Source of the DNA: Pseudanabaena sp. ABRG5-3
GTDB taxonomy: Bacteria; Cyanobacteriota; Cyanobacteriia; Pseudanabaenales; Pseudanabaenaceae
Direction of reading: 5' to 3'
DNA: 64,000 nt
NCBI RefSeq assembly: GCF_003967015.1
Contig: NZ_AP017560.1
Span: 1,054,001-1,118,000, forward strand
Position 1 is the stretch's first letter. Each line of letters opens with the position of its first letter. The position numbers and the translations under genes are program-made. The notes below the pieces were generated by a model. It worked only from the letters and a program-made list of their open reading frames with translations, ran no database searches and had not been told where the DNA came from. Below are positions 52,123 to 63,015 of this stretch, piece by piece.

Positions 52123-52244
52123 GACTCTTTATCCTTTAAAGCATTTAGCGCAGACTCAACTAATTTCTCAAGGTAGGACTTTACATCATCTCCATCTTTC
52201 CCAGCAATGGTTAAGGGTAATTGTAACAGGTTTAAAATCCCCAC
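52119..52244 (-). CDS. Small open frame (41 residues), possible remnant
   Basis: From GTG 52244: MGILNLLQLPLTIAGKDGDD then VKSYLEKLVESALNALKDKES. The TGA stop overlaps the HicB-like ATG (ATGA). The length and lack of a clear family make this tentative; it could be the tail of a degraded gene between higA and the HicB-like gene. Confidence 0.35.
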   Translation of the reverse strand: MGILNLLQLPLTIAGKDGDDVKSYLEKLVESALNALKDKES

Positions 52245-52252
52245 TTGGCGAA

Positions 52253-52555
52253 CTAATGTAATGCTGTAATCGGGACTATCTGACGCAATATATCGCCTAA
52301 ATTTCTTTTTGCTTCCATCAACTCATAGGCATAATGCAACCGCAAAAAATAACCATCCGACAATCCAAAATAGCGACATAACCGCAAGTCCACATCCGCA
52401 GTCATCGGAGCCTTACCTTGAATAATTTGCTGAATACTCGCATATGACAACCGCAAACTATCAGCTAGACTATTCACATTAATATCTAACTCTTCCAAAA
52501 ACTCATATTGCAAGATTTCACCAACATGGGGGTTACGCAATAAAGTATCTTCCAT
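52253..52555 (-). CDS. HigA-family antitoxin
   Basis: A 100-residue XRE/Cro-type antitoxin: HVGEILQYEFLEELDINVNS, then LADSLRLSYASIQQIIQGKA and VDLRLCRYFGLSDGYFLRLH. It follows its toxin gene by 11 bases, the usual toxin-first order of HigBA. Confidence 0.9.
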   Translation of the reverse strand: MEDTLLRNPHVGEILQYEFLEELDINVNSLADSLRLSYASIQQIIQGKAPMTADVDLRLCRYFGLSDGYFLRLHYAYELMEAKRNLGDILRQIVPITALH

Positions 52556-52566
52556 TGATTCTGCTC

Positions 52567-52848
52567 CTAATGATAATCAACAATCTCAACATCATAAGCA
52601 TTTCCATTTTGCCAAACAAAACATAGTCGCCACTGCTTCGTAATGCGAATACTGTATTGTCCAAGGCGATCGCCAACCAGTGCTTCTAGATGATTGGCAG
52701 GTGGTACACGCAGATCTTCCAGATTAGCAGACACATCAAGTTGACGTAATTTGCGTAAAGCCCTTTCCTGTATATCTGATGGTAACTTACGCGATCGCAT
52801 CCCTTGCCAAATCTTCTCGGTTTCTTTACAAGCAAACGAACCAATCAT
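52567..52848 (-). CDS. HigB-family toxin (RelE superfamily)
   Basis: A 93-residue killer-protein-type toxin: MIGSFACKETEKIWQGMRSR, then IQERALRKLRQLDVSANLED, NHLEALVGDRLGQYSIRITK and WRLCFVWQNGNAYDVEIVDY, which are the conserved parts of HigB/plasmid-maintenance killer proteins. It is the first gene of a minus-strand chain: higB-higA-(small frame)-HicB-S1. Confidence 0.9.
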   Translation of the reverse strand: MIGSFACKETEKIWQGMRSRKLPSDIQERALRKLRQLDVSANLEDLRVPPANHLEALVGDRLGQYSIRITKQWRLCFVWQNGNAYDVEIVDYH

Positions 52849-52927
52849 TAAGATATTCGTACTTAGTTCTTTTCCTATTATTACCCTATTTGCTATTTAC
52901 TGATCATGCAATAGCTCAACAAAAATT

Positions 52928-53551
52928 ATGTCATACAGCGAATTTAAGACGATCGCGCAAGTACAAGAAAAATTTGGCTTGACGATAAAAGAATCGGAAA
53001 ATTTATTTGTGGATATTCAACCTCTGGCGATTAGTGACTATCTGCAACAAACCCTCAAACGCAATCTCTCCATTGCCAATGCCATCAATACCGAAAAAGC
53101 GCGATCGGAACTATTAATTGCACCCATACTTTTAGAAATTCGCCATATCTTTCATGAACAAGTTGGCTTTTTCTCTGGGACAGAATTTAATGTTGATATA
53201 GAAGCTGGCTTAAATGGATTTTGTGATTTTCTTTTGACTGCCTCTAGTGAGATTTATGAAATTTCCTGCCCAGTGATTACCCTTGTGGAAGCTAAAAATG
53301 AAAATATTAAAGGAGGATTAGGTCAATGTATTGCGGAAATGGTTGCTGCTCAAAGATTTAATTCCCAGCACAATCAAAAGTTTCCTATCTATGGGGTAGT
53401 GACAACAGGAATGATATGGAAATTCTTACGACTTGAAGAGAAGACACTTTGGATTGATCAAGAAGATTATTTCATCAAGGAAATAGGCAAATTACTGGGT
53501 ATTTTATCTAGTCCATTTCAATACTTGACTGCAAAGACTTCACTTGCATAG
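52928..53551 (+). CDS. Conserved cyanobacterial protein, PD-(D/E)XK-like, paralogue of 36386-37018
   Basis: A 207-residue protein sharing GGLGQCIAEMVAAQRFN with the protein at 36386. The nuclease-like pattern is more complete here: LNGFCDFLLTASSE (Asp), then CPVITLVEAKNENIKGGLGQ (Glu-Ala-Lys). It starts at ATG 52928 and is transcribed away from the higBA chain, next to fmt. The function is unknown. Confidence 0.65.
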   Translation: MSYSEFKTIAQVQEKFGLTIKESENLFVDIQPLAISDYLQQTLKRNLSIANAINTEKARSELLIAPILLEIRHIFHEQVGFFSGTEFNVDIEAGLNGFCDFLLTASSEIYEISCPVITLVEAKNENIKGGLGQCIAEMVAAQRFNSQHNQKFPIYGVVTTGMIWKFLRLEEKTLWIDQEDYFIKEIGKLLGILSSPFQYLTAKTSLA

Positions 53552-53632
53552 ATCGCAGATTTAATGGAAGAATTGGGAAATGTTGTCTAGAAATAGATTG
53601 CCCAATCGCTCATTTACTATGGCTCAATAATT

Positions 53633-54574
53633 ATGCGTGTTGTATTTTTTGGAACTCCAGACTTTGCCGTTCCCACATTAGAGAAACTATTATCCGAACC
53701 AGATTTTGAAGTGGTGGGTGTGGTATCCCAGCCAGACACTAGGCGTGGTCGCGGTAATCAGGTTACGCCACCACCTGTAAAAGCGGCAGCGATCGCAAAA
53801 AATCCCGACCTCCAAATCTGGCAACCCGATCGCCTTAAAAAAGATAAACAGGTACTTGAGGAACTTGCTGCCCTTAATGCCGATGTATTTGTGGTGGTTG
53901 CCTATGGGCAGATTCTCTCGCAAAAGATTTTGAATATGCCTAAGTATGGCTGTATCAATGTGCATGGCTCACTACTGCCAAAATATCGTGGAGCCGCACC
54001 GATCCAATGGGCGATCGCTAATGGGGAAAGCATTACTGGGATTACGACCATGCAAATGGATGCAGGCATTGATACGGGCGCAATGTTACTCAAAGCGGAG
54101 TTAGAGATTTTGCCTGACGATAATACAGATACCTTAAGTACGAAATTAGCGAATTTAGGTGCAGATTTATTAATTGATACTTTGCGAAGGTTAGATACCA
54201 TCAAGCCTGAACCTCAAGATGATGCTTTGTCCTGCTATTCACCCATGATTGGGCGTGAGGATTGGGAACTAGATTGGAGCAAAGAGGCGATCGCTTTGCA
54301 TAATCGCATTCGTGCTTTCTATCCCAATTGTTATACGGATTTTCGTGGACAGAGGTTAAAAATCACCAAAACAGAAGTTATTGAATCAGAGGACAATTTA
54401 GAGAATATTGGTAAGGTTGCCGAAATTCGGAAAGGCAAAGGTTTTGTCTTGCAAACTGGTAAAGGTTTATTACTCATTAAAGAAGTACAACCTGCGGGTA
54501 AAAAACTGCAATCGGGTTGGGATTTTGTCAATGGTGCAAGAATTGCGATCGGTGAATCATTAAATGCTTTCTAA
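53633..54574 (+). CDS. fmt: Methionyl-tRNA formyltransferase
   Basis: Formylates initiator Met-tRNA with 10-formyl-tetrahydrofolate. The 313-residue chain begins RVVFFGTPDFAVPTLEKLLS, has VVSQPDTRRGRGNQVTPPPV, the catalytic-site region YGCINVHGSLLPKYRGAAPI (Asn and His) and the TTMQMDAGIDTGAML motif, then the C-terminal RNA-binding OB-like domain. It marks the right border of the accessory island. Confidence 0.96.
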   Translation: MRVVFFGTPDFAVPTLEKLLSEPDFEVVGVVSQPDTRRGRGNQVTPPPVKAAAIAKNPDLQIWQPDRLKKDKQVLEELAALNADVFVVVAYGQILSQKILNMPKYGCINVHGSLLPKYRGAAPIQWAIANGESITGITTMQMDAGIDTGAMLLKAELEILPDDNTDTLSTKLANLGADLLIDTLRRLDTIKPEPQDDALSCYSPMIGREDWELDWSKEAIALHNRIRAFYPNCYTDFRGQRLKITKTEVIESEDNLENIGKVAEIRKGKGFVLQTGKGLLLIKEVQPAGKKLQSGWDFVNGARIAIGESLNAF

Positions 54575-54713
54575 GCTGTTAATGCAAAAACTGTGCGATC
54601 GCTATCAGCATCAATACCTCTACTGTTATTTTATTTGCATTAGTAAAAATTGTATGTGGTCTGATGGGTGAAACCTAGGTAAAATCATAACTACGCAAAT
54701 CCATGATGTTGTT

Positions 54714-57386
54714 ATGATTTTATCTCGTCATGCTCGGTGGTTTCTGTGGGCTGTTTCTTTGGCGGCTTTGCCTTGGTTGATGACTGTTGCGCCGTCACAG
54801 GCTCAGGAGCTAGGTGGACAGACTCAGGTTGTTGCTCAGGCAGACCGCAAAGCAGAGGCAGATCGGTTATTGCAGCAAGGGATTCAACAATGTCAAACTG
54901 GGCAATGTGAAGCTGCATTTCAGTCATGGGAGCAAGCCTTAACAATCTATCGCGCTATCAAAGATCGCCTTGGTGAGGGAAAGGCGCTCGGAAATCTGGG
55001 AATTGCTTACTATGCTCTCGGCAAATATGACAAGGCGATTGAGTTTCATTTGCAAGCTTTAGCAATCTTACGAGAAACCAAAAAACGTCAAGGTGAGGGG
55101 AGTGTACTCGGAAATCTGGGACTTGCTTACTATGCTCTCGGCAAATATGACAAGGCGATTGAGTTTCAGTTGCAAAGTTTAGCGATCAAAAGGGAAATCA
55201 AAGATCGCCTTGGTGAGGGACAGTCGCTCGGAAATCTGGGAAGTGCTTACTATTCTCTCGGCAAATATGACAAGGCGATTGAGTTTTATTCGCAACATTT
55301 AGCGATCGCAAGGGAAATCAAAGATCGCCTTGGTGAGGGACAGTCGCTCGGAAATCTGGGAAGTGCTTACTATTCTCTCGGCAAATATGACAAGGCGATT
55401 GAGTTTTATTCGCAAAGTTTAGCGATCAAAAGGGAAATCAAAGATCGCCTTGGTGAGGGACAGTCGCTCGGAAATCTGGGACTTGCTTACAATGCTCTCG
55501 GCAAATATGATAAGGCGATTGAGTTTCAGTTGCAAAGTTTAGCGATCGCTAGGGAAATCAAAGCTCGCCTTGGTGAGGGACAGTCGCTCGGAAATCTGGG
55601 ACTTGCTTACTTTTATCTCGGCAAATATGACAAGGCAATTGAGTTTCAGTTACAAAGTTTAGCGATTGCAAGGGAAATCAAAGATCGCCTTGGCGAGGGA
55701 AATTCGCTCGGAAATCTGGGAAATGCTTACGATGCTCTCGGCAAATATGACAAGGCGATTGAGTTTTATTCGCAAACATTAGCGATCGCTAGAGAAATCA
55801 AAGATCGCAGTGGTGAAATGAATGGGCTGAATGATTTAGGTGAGACCTACGAAAAGCTAAATCGAGATCGAGAAGCAATGATTTCTTTTCAGCAAGCATT
55901 GACCATTGCCAGAGAAATTGGTGATAGAAGCGTCGAAGGTTATGCTCTTGCCAATCTAGGAATTGTATTATCCAGAGCCAAACGCCCCGAATTAGCGATT
56001 CTCTTTTACAAGCAATCGATCAACGTCCGCGAAGCAATTCGCAAAGATATCAAAAAACTTGATAAAGACATCCAACATTCCTACCTAGCTACAGTCGCAG
56101 ATACCTACCGCAACCTCGCTGACCTGCTGCTCCAACAAAACCGCATCATGGAAGCACTCCAAATCCTCGACCTTCTCAAAATCCAAGAACTCGAAGACTA
56201 CCTCAAAAACATCAAAGGCAACGACAGAACATCGCAAGGTGTCAGCCCCTTAGCACCAGAGAAAGCTATTAGCGATCAGCTTTTAGCCATTAGCTTTGAG
56301 AATGCTCCAGACATCAATAATCAACTAGCTAGCCAAATCCAACAATTACCCAAAACCGAAATTAACAAAGTCCCCGACTATCTCAACCAAATCCCCGCAG
56401 GAACCGTATTACTCTATCCCTTCATCCTTGGTGACAGACTCGAACTCATTCTCTTTGCCCCCAATACCTTACCAATTCATCGCACCGTTGCCATCAAACA
56501 AACTGAGCTAGAAGAACTAATTAAAGATTTCCGTGGCGCATTACAGGATAGTGGAACTGAAGACTTTCGAGAACCATCACAGAAATTCTATAACCTGCTG
56601 ATTAAACCTATCGAAAGCGAACTGATTAACACCAAAACCATCTTCTATGCTCCTGACGGTATTTTGCGCTATGTTCCCCTTGCTGCCCTCTATGACGGTA
56701 AACAATGGCTCGCCGAAAAATATCGAATTAATAACCTCATCGCCTATAGCCTCAGTGATTTTAAACCTCAGCCCAAAATAGAACCAAGCATCCTCGCAGG
56801 AGCTTTTGGCGGTAAAGCTGGCGAGTACAAATTTGGACAAAAGACTTTACCCTTCACCATAGGCGAAGTCCGCATGATTGCCAAAACCTTTACCAATTCC
56901 AATACCCTCGAAGAAAATGACTTTAGCCGTCAAGCTACGGAAACAGGTTTAAAACAGCATAGTATTCTCCATCTTGCCACCCATGCCGAATTTAATGCGG
57001 GTAGTCCCGATGACTCACGCATCTTCTTTGGTAATGGTGATATCCTCAAGCTGCGTGAAATCTCCGACCTTTCAATGCAAAACATCAACCTGATCGTCTT
57101 GAGTGCTTGTCAGACAGGTTTATCAGGATACAGTGACGGGGTTGAGATTTTGGGATTTGGCTATCAGGTGCAGAAAGCAGGAGCAAAACAGGCGATCGCT
57201 TCGCTCTGGTCAGTCAGTGATGAGGGGACTCAAGCGCTGATGTCAGCCTTTTATCGGGAACTTCAGAAGGGTGATGTCACTGCCGTTGAGGCTTTGCATC
57301 GGGCGCAAATTAGCTTGATTAAGTCAGAGAAATTTAATCATCCTAATTACTGGTCGGCTTTCTTTGCGATCGGTAATGGTTTGTAA
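54714..57386 (+). CDS. TPR-CHAT domain protein with signal peptide
   Basis: An 890-residue protein with a signal peptide (ending APSQAQEL at about residue 33), seven near-identical 40-residue TPR units at about 86-365 followed by two diverged units, a helical linker, and a CHAT caspase-like protease at about 560-890. The catalytic dyad is His757 in LHLATHAEF and Cys799 in LSACQTGLSG. CHAT-TPR proteins are common in cyanobacteria and act as proteases or scaffolds, in some cases in defence; the location outside the cytoplasm here argues against a CRISPR-linked role. The repeats differ mostly by a few residues, indicating recent amplification. Confidence 0.9.
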   Translation: MILSRHARWFLWAVSLAALPWLMTVAPSQAQELGGQTQVVAQADRKAEADRLLQQGIQQCQTGQCEAAFQSWEQALTIYRAIKDRLGEGKALGNLGIAYYALGKYDKAIEFHLQALAILRETKKRQGEGSVLGNLGLAYYALGKYDKAIEFQLQSLAIKREIKDRLGEGQSLGNLGSAYYSLGKYDKAIEFYSQHLAIAREIKDRLGEGQSLGNLGSAYYSLGKYDKAIEFYSQSLAIKREIKDRLGEGQSLGNLGLAYNALGKYDKAIEFQLQSLAIAREIKARLGEGQSLGNLGLAYFYLGKYDKAIEFQLQSLAIAREIKDRLGEGNSLGNLGNAYDALGKYDKAIEFYSQTLAIAREIKDRSGEMNGLNDLGETYEKLNRDREAMISFQQALTIAREIGDRSVEGYALANLGIVLSRAKRPELAILFYKQSINVREAIRKDIKKLDKDIQHSYLATVADTYRNLADLLLQQNRIMEALQILDLLKIQELEDYLKNIKGNDRTSQGVSPLAPEKAISDQLLAISFENAPDINNQLASQIQQLPKTEINKVPDYLNQIPAGTVLLYPFILGDRLELILFAPNTLPIHRTVAIKQTELEELIKDFRGALQDSGTEDFREPSQKFYNLLIKPIESELINTKTIFYAPDGILRYVPLAALYDGKQWLAEKYRINNLIAYSLSDFKPQPKIEPSILAGAFGGKAGEYKFGQKTLPFTIGEVRMIAKTFTNSNTLEENDFSRQATETGLKQHSILHLATHAEFNAGSPDDSRIFFGNGDILKLREISDLSMQNINLIVLSACQTGLSGYSDGVEILGFGYQVQKAGAKQAIASLWSVSDEGTQALMSAFYRELQKGDVTAVEALHRAQISLIKSEKFNHPNYWSAFFAIGNGL
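54969..55808 (+). repeat. Seven tandem 120-bp repeats encoding near-identical TPRs
   Basis: Units of exactly 120 bases from 54969 to 55808, encoding LGEG-x-x-LGNLG-x-AY-x-x-LGKYDKAIEF-type TPRs. DNA identity between units is high, including silent positions, suggesting recombination or slippage. Two more diverged units follow to about 56050. Confidence 0.92.
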
Positions 57387-57410
57387 GTAGTTTAGTTTAT
57401 AACTATAGCG

Positions 57411-57450
57411 ATGAAACTTCCTAAGCAAAGCTTGACTTAGGAAGTTTCAT
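57411..57450 (+). terminator. Terminator after the TPR-CHAT gene
   Basis: ATGAAACTTCCTAAG (57411-57425) with its exact mirror at 57436-57450 and a 10-base loop, 25 bases after the stop. Confidence 0.65.
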
Positions 57451-57593
57451 TAATGTACTTTTTCGCAGAGCATCTCCTACAGCATAAACGGATAGGGCAT
57501 GAGGCTCCTTGCTTGTTAAGCTAACCAATGCCTCCTAAAATTAAAGCAAGCCTAAAAGTATGGGCATTTCTGCGTCAATTAGAGCATAGTTAA

Positions 57594-59240
<1,647 letters not shown>

Positions 59241-59246
59241 ATAAAT

Positions 59247-59277
59247 AAAAAAAGCGGCGCATCGCGCCGCTTTTTTT
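59247..59277. terminator. Bidirectional terminator (pgm/TPR gene)
   Basis: AAAAAAAGCGGCGC-ATC-mirror (59247-59260 and 59264-59277), perfect, with A and T tracts at both ends, between convergent genes. Confidence 0.92.
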
Positions 59278-60136
59278 AAGGTTTTTTAGTTTCGGGTGTT
59301 GTGCTAGGCGATTGAGCAGGAGATGTAAAGGGTTGTTTTTGAGGAGCTAGAGAAGCCAGACGTTTTACTTCATCCTTAAACTCGGCAGGAGCTAACTCTA
59401 AACCTTTATCAAAGAGTTTCTTTGCCTCATCTTCTTTGCCTTGGACTTGTTTTAACTGCGCCTTACCAACGTAGGGTCGGAAATCCTTGGCATTTTCTTT
59501 AATCATTTGATCGTAGGTAGCGATCGAATCGTCAAGGCGGTTTTGTTGGCGATAGACTTCACCGAGAATCCAACGCACTGAACCTGTATCTACAGTATTT
59601 GCTTGGATTTTATTGGCAGTTTCCGCAGTCTTGAGCGTATCCTGAAGTAACCCGATCGCAGCTTCAGGACGCTTATCATTTAGCTCAAGCCCAACTACAC
59701 TTTGCAATGCGGGAATATACCCCGGTTTTGTCGTTAAAATCTTGCGATATTCCGCCGCCGCATTTTTTGGATCTTTGAGTTCGAGATAAGTTTTTGCTAA
59801 GGTCATCCGATATTCAGGCGTATCTGGAAAAGAATCGGCAAGAGTCTGTAATGGCTCGATAGTTTCCTTAGTTTTGCCTAATTGGTTGCGGAGATTGACT
59901 AAGCCAATTAGTGCGGTTTGATTTTTAGGATCGCTTTTGAGTACAGCCTCAAAACCCTCAATTTGGATTTTAATCCGCTCCTGTTCTGAGGTGTTTTGAT
60001 TGGGATTAGCAGCTTGCTGCGTAGGTGGAGCAAAAAGACCACCAATCAGTGGTGCGATCGATACGCCCAAAAATGAGAGCGTAATTACGATTAAGACCCC
60101 ATTAATAATCCATTGCCTTGCTGTACGTTGAGTCAC
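59276..60136 (-). CDS. Tetratricopeptide repeat protein with N-terminal membrane anchor
   Basis: A 286-residue protein with one hydrophobic segment (GVLIVITLSFLGVSIAPLIG, about 13-32) and several TPRs after it (FEAVLKSDPKNQTALIGLVN, PDTPEYRMTLAKTYLELKDP, VDTGSVRWILGEVYRQQNRL). TPRs usually mediate protein-protein contacts. The start is GTG at 60136. The C-terminus is Pro/Thr-rich. Its partner is unknown. Confidence 0.8.
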   Translation of the reverse strand: MTQRTARQWIINGVLIVITLSFLGVSIAPLIGGLFAPPTQQAANPNQNTSEQERIKIQIEGFEAVLKSDPKNQTALIGLVNLRNQLGKTKETIEPLQTLADSFPDTPEYRMTLAKTYLELKDPKNAAAEYRKILTTKPGYIPALQSVVGLELNDKRPEAAIGLLQDTLKTAETANKIQANTVDTGSVRWILGEVYRQQNRLDDSIATYDQMIKENAKDFRPYVGKAQLKQVQGKEDEAKKLFDKGLELAPAEFKDEVKRLASLAPQKQPFTSPAQSPSTTPETKKP

Positions 60137-60188
60137 GATATTTACCCTAAATCCAGATACATCATAATAGCAGTTGGCAATAAATAGT

Positions 60189-60217
60189 TAGAGGCGTACC
60201 CAAAGGGTATGCCTCTA
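60189..60217 (-). terminator. Terminator after the APC permease gene
   Basis: TAGAGGCGTACCC-AAA-GGGTATGCCTCTA (one mismatch), immediately downstream of the permease stop on the minus strand. Confidence 0.65.
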
Positions 60218-60221
60218 GATA

Positions 60222-62186
60222 CTAACCACCGACATGAATACCAGGACGGCGTTTCGGATCTTTTTCGGCAGTGCGTAACACCTCGCGTGTCACGATCGCA
60301 ATATCACCCTCACCAAACAGAATAAAGCGCATCAAGTATTGGAGCGGATTACCCTCAGCCCAACCAAAATAGGCATGGGGAAGTTTTTGGGTACGTTCGC
60401 GAATCTCGAATAAAATTGCAGCGATCGTATTGGGTACAGCCGCACCACGCGATCGCAAAATTCGATGTTTGCCTACCTGATGCCCTTGGATATAAATCGT
60501 TCCCGCAAACTCAGAGGGATCGGAAACTTTGATTTCTAAGAAAATCAAAGGATCGTCAACGGGTAAATGATGTTCTTGGCGCGTATCTTGTTCTTTTTGG
60601 CGATATTCCTGTTCATCACCGCGATTAGGACGGTGGGCAATAATCCGTACTGTATGGTCGGCAGTAGTCTCGATAAAACTCTGGGCAAGTTCATCCATTT
60701 CTATATGATCTGCCCGTAACTCCGTTGATCGCCACACCCGTGATACCAATGAGGTCACAACAATAATTCCAATGAAAATTGCTGCAATTTTGATCCCATC
60801 TGGTCTTTCAACAATATTCGCGATCGTTGTATAGATAAATATAAAGGTAATGATCCCAAACAGTATGACTTCAGTACGTTTACGCTGTTTATGGGATGCC
60901 AAGGTTACGGCAAAGGCAGCAGAACTCATTAGCACCAACACCCCTGTTGCATAGGCTCCACCTTGAGCTTCCACATTTGCCTGAAAAATTAAGGTGACTA
61001 TAAAGGCGATCGCGGTATAAACCAAAACCAAGGGACGTACTACCAATGTCCAGTTGGGAGCCATCCCATAGCGCGGTAGGTAACGCGGCACGATATTCAG
61101 TAGCCCTGCCATTGCCGAGGCTCCCGCAAACCACAGAATCGAGATGGTGCTGAGATCGTAAATAGTCCCCAAGATATCACCGAAAAACTGGTGAGTTAAA
61201 AAAGCAAGGGCGCGACCATTTGCTTTACCACCTGCCTCAAACTCTGCCGCAGGGATCAAAAGGGTCGTAACTATACTACTGGTGAGCAGAAAAAAGCTCA
61301 TAATCCAAGCGGCACTCGTTAGCAACTTATGGGTATTTTTAATCCGTCCCTTAGGCTTTTCTTCTGTATCTTCACCATATCCATTGACTAGAGGCATTAC
61401 GGCTACGCCTGTTTCAAATCCTGATAGTCCTAGAGCAAGCTTGGGAAATACCAATAACGAAATACCTAATAGCATCAATGGATTTTGATTATTCGCAAAG
61501 ACAGCTTTTTGCCAATTGGCGATCGCTTCGGGATGGATGAATATTTCATGCAAACCTACGGACACAGTAACCAAGTTCAGCAACAAATATATAGCCACCA
61601 AAATGACAGCAAGGCCGATCGCTTCACGAAAACCCTTCAGGAAAATCGCACCTAGTAAGGCAATTAGGACTAACGTGATTGGTACTACCTGCCCATGAAA
61701 AAATGCGGGGACTAGGGGGTTTTCCACAATATGGGCGGTCGCATCGGCGGCTGACAGAGTAATGGTAATAATAAAGTCCGTCGCCACAAATCCTAACAAG
61801 CAAAGAACCAATAGCTTGCCCTGCCACCATGTCAACAAATGCTCCAACATTGCGAGGGAGCCTTCCCCATGAGGGCTGATCGCCGCCACTTTACGGTAAA
61901 TTGGTAATGCGCCAAACAGAGTTAGTAACAGCAAGATCAATGTCGCGATCGGTGACAACGCACCTGCGGCAAGGGCGGCAATCCCCGGTTGATAGCCAAG
62001 GGTAGAGAAATAGTCCACACCCGTTAAACACATCACCTGCCACCAGCTATGCTTATCGCTGTGTTTATGGGAAGGTTCATCATTCTTGTCAGGATGATCT
62101 TTGGCAGAATGACTGCCTGCTAAGAGCCAATTTTTTAAGTTTTGAAGTAACTCAGATTTATTAGAAGAGGGGACAGGTGAAGCCAT
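60222..62186 (-). CDS. APC-superfamily permease with C-terminal cytoplasmic domain
   Basis: A large integral membrane protein of the APC (amino acid/polyamine) type; 654 residues. An N-terminal polar segment with several His ([18 protein letters not shown]) is followed by about twelve hydrophobic segments, starting with [20 protein letters not shown] and including the [20 protein letters not shown] loop. The C-terminal 170 residues (after [20 protein letters not shown]) form a soluble domain with unknown function. The substrate is unknown; the pattern resembles KUP-like or amino-acid permeases. ATG at 62186 is used, and a GTG at 62207 is an alternative. Confidence 0.75.
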   Translation of the reverse strand: MASPVPSSNKSELLQNLKNWLLAGSHSAKDHPDKNDEPSHKHSDKHSWWQVMCLTGVDYFSTLGYQPGIAALAAGALSPIATLILLLLTLFGALPIYRKVAAISPHGEGSLAMLEHLLTWWQGKLLVLCLLGFVATDFIITITLSAADATAHIVENPLVPAFFHGQVVPITLVLIALLGAIFLKGFREAIGLAVILVAIYLLLNLVTVSVGLHEIFIHPEAIANWQKAVFANNQNPLMLLGISLLVFPKLALGLSGFETGVAVMPLVNGYGEDTEEKPKGRIKNTHKLLTSAAWIMSFFLLTSSIVTTLLIPAAEFEAGGKANGRALAFLTHQFFGDILGTIYDLSTISILWFAGASAMAGLLNIVPRYLPRYGMAPNWTLVVRPLVLVYTAIAFIVTLIFQANVEAQGGAYATGVLVLMSSAAFAVTLASHKQRKRTEVILFGIITFIFIYTTIANIVERPDGIKIAAIFIGIIVVTSLVSRVWRSTELRADHIEMDELAQSFIETTADHTVRIIAHRPNRGDEQEYRQKEQDTRQEHHLPVDDPLIFLEIKVSDPSEFAGTIYIQGHQVGKHRILRSRGAAVPNTIAAILFEIRERTQKLPHAYFGWAEGNPLQYLMRFILFGEGDIAIVTREVLRTAEKDPKRRPGIHVGG

Positions 62187-62207
62187 AGGGCAACTTTTCG
62201 ATAACAC

Positions 62208-63015
62208 TCCTTCAGTCTACGGCATCCTTATGATCAAGTTCGATGTTGCAGAACTTTACTAAATTATAGTGCGATATATAGTGCAATCAGAACCCGTAGT
62301 AATTGCTAAAAATTTAGTCAATAAATTGTGTTTGGGCAAAGATATTTGCCTATTATTAATGATTTGATATCTATACCCCATAAAGGGTTAGATACAGATA
62401 TATTACTTAATGTCATCCATGACAAAACCAAGATTTCTTCTTGGCAAGATCGACTACCCCCAAAGCGATCAAGATGTTCAACTTACTCAAGGTACTGCAT
62501 AATTCTGTCTATCTCCAACAAGTAGAGAATCGATCTTTACAGTGTGAATGGAAATGGAAGATGCGGATATTTGGGCTCTGAAGCAGCAAAAACTGTCATT
62601 ACACTCCAAAAATCTATTTCCGCAAAATTATCAACAATTGCTGATGACAAAAATCACATTTTTATTGATACTTTTGAAAAGTTAAAGCTGTTATTTCGTA
62701 ATAATTGATTTTACTCTTTGTAAGTGACTATCCTAAACGCCCCAACTTTGATCTTAGTGATTGATGACCAAGTGTTTAGTTAGACTCTCCGTTAATCTCC
62801 CCTCATTATAGAGTTTTGTAAATTAGTGCATACTCATTTACAAAACAAAAAACAATCACAGTAAAGGTTTTGAGTGTTAATTTTGCTGTAGACAAAATGA
62901 AAATCGCTATATACTCTACGTTTGTTGATTGCTGTCCGTGATTTCCGCCAAAGTATCATTTCATCACAAGTTCCTGTGAATCGCCAATAAACATCTCATT
63001 GTCTAAGAAAACTTC
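62208..63015. other. Long region without a supported gene
   Basis: About 800 bases. Frames found here are short and without a family. A frame near 62540-62707 (encoding SEAAKTVITLQKSISAKLST and on to FRNN) reads coherently but lacks a start and could be a remnant. No hairpin of the common type is visible. Confidence 0.45.

Noticed and set aside
62328-62525. A 65-codon plus-strand frame
   Set aside because: No family, start support or conservation is visible; treated as non-coding or a remnant.
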